Positions 56,988-64,000 of a stretch of 64,000 bases of DNA are shown here, in pieces. Position numbers and translations under genes: made by a program. The stretch's first letter is position 1. The number at the start of each line of letters is the position of its first letter. The notes beneath the pieces were generated by a model. It made no database searches and was not told the origin of the DNA. It saw only the letters and a list, made by a program, of their open reading frames with translations. Origin of the DNA: Silene conica (Eukaryota; Streptophyta; Magnoliopsida; Caryophyllales; Caryophyllaceae); the NCBI GenBank assembly GCA_029255685.2, contig CM055312.2, positions 27,622,203-27,686,202 on the forward strand, written 5' to 3'.

Positions 56988-57415
56988 TGTGACACCCCGC
57001 GATATAGCATAAAAATAAACAAGTAATTTGCAGCGAAAAAACGATACTTTTGAAAACTTTTCGACATATTTATTAAAACTTTTTCGCGGAATATCAAAAC
57101 AACAAGCGGAAGACTAAAACTAATAAGATAGTATAAATTATTCAGGAATACTTAAATAAACGAGGGATAAGGTATCCCACGATAACAACATGAATTAAAT
57201 CAGAACTAAGCGTAAGGGTAATCGTCGAATGATCAACAATGCTCGCTAGCCACACATCTTCCCAAAACAGCACCAACCTACATTCATGAAACATGAACGC
57301 CACAGTCAGTGGGGACTAACTCAGGGTTCTCCCAGCCACTTTACGTCAAAAGACAAGAAAACAGTAATACAAAACATCTTATACATATAAACATGTATAT
57401 AACTTGAGAAACATT

Positions 57416-57486
<71 letters not shown>

Positions 57487-59760
57487 CAAAGCATAACAAC
57501 ATGATCAATGCGTGAGCAATAAGTCAAAGCATGTGATAACAGCATGACTCAGCATTTGTAACAGAATTAAAGCCAGCATATGAGATAGTATCAGAATCAA
57601 GAGAACATCTAAGCAAAGAATACACATCGTCAGAGCGTATAACCACTGCCTGTGACATACCAGAGCGTATAACCACTGCCTCTGGCTACTGGAGCGTATA
57701 ACCACTGCCTCCAGCTACAGAGCATATAACCACTACCTCCGAATACTATGTATAGCGTATAACCACTGCCTATATGCCTAAGACCTGGCCAGACCTCTCG
57801 ACGTAATGCCTTACATCGAACGACACACGGGGACCGGAGCGTATAACCACTGCCTCCGACCAATCCCGAACATAGATAAATTCCCATTGCATGGGTGGCG
57901 TTAGTTCATTACAGTGATACCCAAATTGCACCACTGCTATCTATTCACATGCAAGGCAACATAACCGTCGCCAACAAAATTTTAGGATGACATAACCGTC
58001 ACCTACACAAACTTAGGATAGCATAACCGTTAACCTACTTATTTAAACATACATGAGCCAATAAAAGATGAATATTACAACACTTATATCCGTTCCATGC
58101 CGAAAGAGAACACACGGGATTGAATAATGAAACAAAAGTTCTAAACGCATTTCACATTACAGCTGTCCTCTGCCGTAAAATTCATAATTAATTCAAATAA
58201 AATCGAAATGATACAAGGCCAATTGGGTATGATTAATAATACTTTTTTCTACAATATTCATCAGATAACCATTTCCAAAATATGAACTTAACAGGGATTT
58301 ATAATCTGATCTCTACAGTATGTCAAAAATCGTCGCATTAAAAGTATTGCTTCATAAAATGGGTTTAACAAATCATTTTGGGGCAAAGCAAAATCCTAAC
58401 ATCATCTAAACTCTTCAAAGTTTAATTATATAAAGGGACCAGAATAGTTTCAGAGTATAAAAATTGTTTTCGAAATAATCTTTGAGCTACTGTCCGTTCT
58501 GCGAGTATTTCAGCGCAATGTTGGTAAATAATTTATTGTGAACAAACGACATGCAAGAAAATTACGATATTTTAGAGGTAGACTCTACACTTAAAATAAT
58601 CAAGGGTCTATTTTCAATATTTTCAAACAAGAAAACTCTAAGATGTCGAAATAAATTGTACAAGACAATGGACAGATTTGTCAAGGTGCTGAAATTTTAT
58701 CAAATAGCCAAAGTAAACCAAGCATTGTGAACTTGAAAAACTATCATATTAATCATCCTCAAAGATCACAACCTCATTTAACAATACAATTCTTAATGAA
58801 TTTCCAACTAGAATATCATCCAGCACAACCATACAAAAATGAAATTCATCCAAGCATATGATTTATGAACTTAATCATGTCACTATTTAACCAAACACAA
58901 TTCTAGTATACTAAACATTACTAGCATATAGAACACATGCAAACATAGACGATAAGTCAAGTAACCCATCACCGTTACCATATAACTCTTCAATAAGATT
59001 GATTTTGAACTTAAAGCCACTCCGGTTTGGACAACCGAACTAGCTACACATAAACAAAAGAGGTTAGCTATGAAAACCGTGCCTTAAAGGCCACGACCAG
59101 AGTATATTAAGGAAGAAATTTGATACTTTTATTACCTCGAAAGATGGAGGGCGAGGAGAGGAAGATATAGGCGCAAAAATCGTCGAAAACCGATAAGAAA
59201 CGAAGATTTTACGACCGTCTTTAGGTTTAAGGTAAAGAGTGTAACAATAGTGTTTGTGTTTTGTGTTTGGGTGTGTTTGTGCTGAAAAAAATAAGTAAAG
59301 GATTGAAGGAGAAGGAAGGAGGGGTTTGACCTTGGGCAGCATGGCAAAGTTCTATACTTAGCCAAGTGTCCCTAAGGACATGTGGAAAAGAGTAAAGAGT
59401 AAGCAACGAACGAGTGTCTCGTTTGCGGATGGTCCGTGACAGCCTTTCGTATTTTCGGCATTATTTCCTCCACAGAACTCGTAATGACGTGTTTTTGGTG
59501 GCGTTGGAAATCTATGAGAAAGAGCTCAAACTTTTATTTTATAAGCAAGAGCTAACTGTGCCTTTAAAATATCTTAAAAGTAGCAACAAGGACAGAGTGA
59601 CGTTTTACAAGTTTAAGAAGTATAACTTTAAGACGGACATATTAATATTATTGTCAAAAACGATAGATTTTAAATGGAATTTTATTTATTGTGGAATATT
59701 ATTATTACTAAAATAAGATTTTAATAATGTATAAATACTTGGAAATTACGGGGTGTTACA
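56988..59760 (-). repeat. 5' LTR of C (2.77 kb)
   Basis: On the minus strand TGTAACACCCCGTAATTTCC (59760) to GGGGTGTCACA (56988), uninterrupted and so the reference for the split 3' LTR. It has an (AT)n run of about 65 bp at 57419-57483 where the 3' LTR has only about 12 bp. TSD gcaaa follows at 59761. Confidence 0.92.
57630..57865. repeat. Constant-loop hairpin array in C 5' LTR (six units)
   Basis: Six copies of core cgtataaccactgc with unit-specific complementary arms: CCAGAG/CTCTGG (about 57660), CTGGAG/CTCCAG (about 57689), TATAG/CTATA (about 57750) and CGGAG/CTCCG (about 57835). Two units have one arm mismatch. The 3' LTR has nine units, so the array has gained or lost units since insertion. 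Confidence 0.9.
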
Positions 59761-60261
59761 GCAAATCCGTACACGCACTCAAGTATGAAATCCAAAACAT
59801 CTAGGTCTAGCTAACGATAGAAATGATAAGTCATCGATGAAAGGATCATCGCTCGCTAGCCTCCAATGTAACCCATCAGCCACCAACCTGTCATGTACCT
59901 ACATACATGAAAAACATGTACGCCACAATCAGTGGGGAGTGACTAGAGTTCTCCTAGCCACCTATTGTTAACGACACGTAACACATAAAGCATCCAACAT
60001 ACTCTAACATTTATAACATGTCAAGCATATATATATCAATATCTCAATCTCATATCAACATGCAATATCATGCAAAGGCTCTCAACTAACTTCGGAAACT
60101 ATTTGAAAAGAGAGCCGGTCTCCCTTCCGGTTGCCCGGCCGGGGGGTCTTTCAATCCAACCATTTACGAAACGACACTAAGAGTCGTCCAATGCCTTGGA
60201 CGAACAGTTCTAATAAACCAATACTCTATAACAAACAACATAATCAATCAGCAACACCTGA

Positions 60262-60756
60262 CACTGTACCCCAACTCAGGCAAGCAGATGCAAGCAGCAG
60301 TACCTAGAACCTACCCTAACTCAGGCAAGCACTAGATATAATTAGGAGTGTCCAAGTAACACCCCAACTCAGGTAAACTTGGTACACAAGTCAGCAAGCA
60401 TACACCCGTAGCCGCAACTCAGGCACGGATGGATACCAATCAGCTAATAATGGTTCATAACACAACTCAGTCAGAACCATTACCCTTCGTAATGAAATCG
60501 GCATCCCAACTCAGACCCAACCCACTACGGTCAAACAAACTCGCGATGGGATAAAGGTCGCAACTCAGACATAATTCTACCGCATCATCCATACACGAGA
60601 CGGACCATACGTCGCAACTCAGACTAGGCCATCACGCCACAAACACTCACGTGTCAAACTAGAGGATCGCAACTCAGATCATAACTTGACACACATTCAA
60701 ACATCAGTACATATCGTACTCTAGCGGTCCTAACTCAGACATATTCCGATATGTAC
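60262..60756. repeat. Hairpin array with constant loop in D0
   Basis: About ten units around the core caactcag(a/g), each with its own paired arms: TAATGGTTC/GAACCATTA (60448-60456 with 60474-60482), GTACATATCG/CGATATGTAC (60707-60716 with 60747-60756) and GTGTCAA/TTGACAC (60651-60657 with 60686-60692). GTGTCCAAGT/ACTTGG-ACAC at about 60348-60387 has one bulge. The position corresponds to the D1 array at 13535-14090, but the loop and the stems differ. Confidence 0.88.
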
Positions 60757-61384
60757 TACAACCAAATCCTTAGTTCTAATCTTCTAGACCTCTAACAACA
60801 CACAATTGACCCCGGGAACTAAGTTGAGGGAGAGCCGGTTTCCCTTTCGGTTACCCGACCGGGGGGTCTCTATCCTCTCTCCATTCCCGAACCCAATATA
60901 GTGTCGCCCGAACCTCGGGGACTTCAAACACACATACACATGTAAGAGAAGACCAAGTTCGATAACAACCATGAACAGCCTAAGACTCTCCTCTACAAGT
61001 CTAAGGGTTCCTATTCAACTAACTAAGTTCACTAGGTCTCATAAGCAACCTAAGAAAGTGATTAACTTAAGATAAGAAATAAACTTGCTAACTTATTACT
61101 TGCAACATTACCCATTACTATTCAAGTATAAATATATCAAGATATATATGATACTTAAACATACTATAAGACTAGTATGGAAACCTTACTACCAAACAAT
61201 TAAGGATTAACTAACATTAGACAATTAGCTAACCACTTTGCTAAATCTTACCTAGCTCAAACATACATTTAAGACTAAGTATATATATCACAAAACATCA
61301 CTTAAACATCCTAGAAACAATTGGGAAACAAGTCCCCAAAACAATTCGAAAACAATTAAACAAGTACAAGCTAAAGCGGTTTTT

Positions 61385-61460
61385 GCGCTGCCTGCGCAAT
61401 GGGGTGCGCAGCTGCGCCGAGATTGCGCAGCCTGCGCTTGGTGGTGCGCATCCTACGCCC
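61385..61460. repeat. GCGCA/TGCGC module cluster in D0
   Basis: Alternating GCGCAGCC, TGCGCA, GCGCAGCTGCGC and GGTGCGCATCC units over about 75 bases, in AT-rich DNA. It lies roughly where D1 carries its AGCCGGT modules. No gene is implied. Confidence 0.8.
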
Positions 61461-61734
61461 AAGCACGAGCCAGGTTTCTTTCGCGCTTTTCCTGCAATTC
61501 GCAAATTCAATCAAACTTTCGACAAATACTTCTAAACCATGATTTCTAGTATCAAACCTATACTATCAGCACATAACAACCCATAACAATCCCAAGTGCA
61601 TCTCATATATGATCTTTGAACAAATCGAACACATATTAAGATCAAACATTTTATTCGTCTTAACTTCTCAAAATCTGAAAAAGAATGTATTAAGCATATG
61701 AACATCATAAACCTTAATTAAATCATATGGAGAA

Positions 61735-63273
61735 TGACACCCGTCGTTGAGGGGTGCAAAAGATAAGATTTATAAAACCTCAGCTTAAGACTAGATAGCG
61801 TAAGTCAAGTGTCGAACGACAAGGAGGTGGGGAATGTTTATTGTTTAAGGTCAATGGTTTTAGGGTAACAATTTGGGGGTTTAGATTGGTTGTCACTAAG
61901 TCTAGAAATAAAGATAAAAATAAAACTAGTAAATAAGAATGAGATAAAACTTATAGTAAAAAGGATGCTAGGATGTTCAGGTAACAAATAGCTATGATGG
62001 TGTAAATCCTAAGTCAACATGTATTGCAATTGCGTAAGGGGTGTAACATATCATTTCGGTCTATGGTACCTAATAGCTCCTTTCGGCCTACGCTATTAGT
62101 TCCTAGGTCTCACAATTATTGGGTGTCAACAATAAGGGTGATTCCTAAATTCTAGGTCACATACCTTTCAGTCTTAAGTAACCTAGCCGTCTTAAAACGT
62201 TAACCAATGCCCTTCCCGTATCTTTCAATCTTGGGTAAGTCATTACTAATATCCTACAAGTCTCCTTTCAGTCTCATTGTAGGTTATTATAGTCGACGAA
62301 TTAAAACAGAACTGAAAACGTACGCAAGATGGTCGACCGACCAGCTACTCCGGTCGACCGACCAACCACTTTAGTCGACCGACCAGTTAAGCTGGTCAGC
62401 CGACCAAAGTCTGCTACAGGCAGAATCGGGTATTACACCATCTACGCATATTTACTCCCTACATCCTAACATATGCAATTAGCTACGCATGGATACGGAA
62501 ATAACAACGAAAACAATAATAAACATGGAGTTCATGGTGAATAATAATCTAAACATGCGATAAACAACAAAGGCTTTTGGATTCTAACCTAAACCGAATA
62601 CTAGCAATCCTATGAAACAAATATGAATAATCTGAAAAACAAGAGAATTACCGTAGTATGGATTAGGGCAGAAAAGAACAAGCTTTATTGAATTTCGTTG
62701 AAAGATTCATGATTACAACCAAGAACAATGCTAAAACTAATAAAACAATAAGTTTTGTGAAGATGATTATTGTAAGCTAATAACTTGTCTCTGATAAAAC
62801 TCTCTGTAAAAACTGAATAAAACTAGATTAAACTGAATGCCTAACCCTAATCACATAATTAGCTTAAGTAGGCGACAAACATAAGCTCTCTAATAACCTA
62901 ATCACGCGAATGGGCTTTTGCGGAAATTCTGAGTCTATCTGCGCGCTGGTCGACCGACCAGGTGATGAGGTCGGTCGGCCGATTGTCAGGCTTGGTGGAC
63001 TTCTGACTTCAAGATAGCAGGTGTTCTGGTCTTAGTTTGACTTTGTGTTACTTGGTATGCGACTTGACTTGACTTGTCCTCGCTCCTTGGTTATGCAAAA
63101 ATCCCGAGGATAGAAAGTTGGTGTAAAATCGCCTCTTTTCTGCATAATTCTGCAAAAGAGCATAAAAATACGAAAGTAGACAATTGTTGGGAAATAAAGG
63201 CTAAAACATAGTAAATGAGCGCTAAAATGCGTGTTAAAATAGATGTAAAACATCATAATATAGACACGCATCA
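61735..63273 (-). repeat. 3' LTR of K
   Basis: On the minus strand TGATGCGTGTCTATATTATG (63273) to GACGGGTGTCA (61735), the same family as I. It carries GGTCGACCGACC modules at 62331-62405 and 62947-62984. The 1,539-bp length matches I without J. It cuts D0; the partner TSD lies outside the window. Confidence 0.9.
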
Positions 63274-63309
63274 AATTCCCCAAACCAGCCCTTGCTTGTC
63301 CTCAAGCAA
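63274..63309 (-). promoter_or_regulatory. PPT and AGGA-loop hairpin of K
   Basis: On the minus strand the hairpin TTGCTTG-AGGA-CAAGCAA (63292-63309, perfect 7-bp stem) comes first. The PPT GGTTTGGGGAATT (63274-63286) follows and then the LTR. The organisation is the same as in H. Confidence 0.87.
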
Positions 63310-64000
63310 AAAATAGACTCGATCTTAACTAATGGAACGATTTCAATCTCAGAGCAAAATTTACAGTTAAGCCTAAACCAATGCCAAGTAACAAAATGAG
63401 ATAGTGTTCAAATCATGCAAACGAGTTATAGGGTCGTCAGACTTGCAAAAATAAAAACTATGGAGACTTTATACCATGGAATCTCGCGGTACGCTCGAGA
63501 CACACATGAAGCAAAGGTGAGTATATGTAAAAGATAGAAAGAAGTATATTGTAGAGACACTCACCTAACTTTGACCCATGAAAACATGCCTGCAATCTAA
63601 CATGAACAAGAATTCTACAACTATGTATAAACATACTCATTAGTTGACTCGGAAACATGCAATTGAGGTAATGAAAGATATGTGAGGTGAAAGGTAAAAG
63701 AGGCTAAGATGTTTTTGGAAGTGGGGTTAAAAGCCAAACTAGTAAAACCGGTACCCAACAACATATTTCACGACTTTTGAGATTAAGGAAGTGCTCTTTT
63801 GTAGCACAACTCTCACATTATATAAAAGAAAGGACTCCCAAATATTTTGAATAAAGTATGGGAATGATAACATGTAAAAGAAAGGGATTTTCAGAAAGAA
63901 TCGGCATTACTGTTTCTGTCAGTTGGTCGACCGACCAATGGGTGCGGTCGGTCGACTGACTTTCCTGTACGTTTTGATCTTTTCGTTTTTCTTTCTTTCT
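63310..64000 (-). mobile_element. K interior, 3' end, runs off the right edge
   Basis: Non-coding in the part visible. A module TTGGTCGACCGACCAA with a partner GGTCGGTCGACTGAC lies at 63919-63962, so this family carries its module inside the element as well as in the LTR, as H does. Coding sequence, if any, is beyond the window. Confidence 0.75.

Larger units (their letters stand above)
4247..59760 (-). mobile_element. Element C: non-autonomous Tekay-like LTR element (LARD), split by nested insertions
   Basis: Both outer ends are flanked by the 5-bp TSD gcaaa (4242-4246 and 59761-59765). The 5' LTR is 56988-59760, the PBS follows on the minus strand at 56972-56987, and the PPT is at 40494-40510. 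The 3' LTR is 4247-6237 plus 39634-40493. Without insertions the interior is only about 3.4 kb (40494-41479 plus 54572-56987) and shows no gag or pol. Long LTRs with a non-coding interior fit a large retrotransposon derivative mobilised by an autonomous relative. The insertions inside it are F (carrying E, D1, H and T) and I (carrying J). Confidence 0.88.
59766..61734 (-). repeat. D0: family D LTR, right piece
   Basis: Continues D0 after C, aligning with 13000-14166 and then with the start of the right part of D1 (30167 onward). It diverges after about 60940 and is cut at 61735 by K. Short frames (60784-60972, 61298-61510) are not supported as genes. Confidence 0.82.

Overview
The window is nuclear DNA of a flowering plant, most likely a eudicot, from a transposon-dense (heterochromatin-like) region. 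Nothing in it looks like a host gene: there are no host exons, tRNA or rRNA genes. Almost all of it is LTR retrotransposon sequence recognised from TG...CA termini, initiator-tRNA-Met primer sites (TGGTATCAGAGC) or the Athila-type primer site, polypurine tracts (PPT), exact 5-bp target-site duplications (TSDs) and gag/pol domains. Lineage names (Tnt1-like, Athila, SIRE-like, Tekay-like) come from motif recognition by eye, not a search.

Element labels used below: G1/G2 = two opposed copies of a Ty3-type family (1-4052). D0 = an LTR of a family with ends TGTAACATCC...TTTTACA (4053-4246 and 59766-61734). C = a non-coding Tekay-like element, minus strand (4247-59760). F = Tnt1-like Ty1/copia, minus (6238-39633). 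E = another Ty1/copia, minus (10971-38924). D1 = solo LTR of family D (12813-31773). H = Athila-like Ty3/gypsy, plus (14172-28878). T = 552-bp TRIM, minus (32618-33169). I = solo LTR (41480-54566). J = large SIRE-like copia with an extra ORF, minus (42248-53781). K = minus-strand relative of I entering from the right (61735-64000).

The layout is a nest. C sits in D0 (TSD gcaaa). F sits in the 3' LTR of C. E sits on the LTR/PBS boundary of F (TSD ctctg). D1 sits in the RNase H region of E (TSD cctta). H sits in D1 (TSD atccc). Separately, T sits in the RT region of E (TSD ccttt), I in the interior of C (TSD ctcat), and J in I (TSD ttttc). After H arrived, a 1.28-kb tandem duplication formed at its right edge. 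The relative order of insertion is therefore fixed by sequence. J is the youngest and only largely intact element, with near-identical 1,484-bp LTRs and full-length gag, pol and an env-position ORF. H, E and F carry stops, frameshifts and lost catalytic residues.

The most unusual content is structural. (1) Every Ty3-type 3' end present (H, K, C and the TRIM T) has a hairpin with a fixed AGGA loop and a different, fully complementary stem, 17-20 nt before the 3' LTR and abutting the PPT; H has a second complete copy internally. (2) LTRs of families C and D hold tandem arrays of hairpins with a constant loop and stems that differ from unit to unit but stay complementary. (3) H, D1 and I/K carry GC-rich modules of alternating inverted half-sites (AGCCGGT/ACCGGCT or GGTCG/CGACC), often just upstream of a TATA box, and D0 and D1 carry different GC-rich modules at the corresponding place. 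I see no published name for these patterns; that is a statement about my recall, not a literature search.
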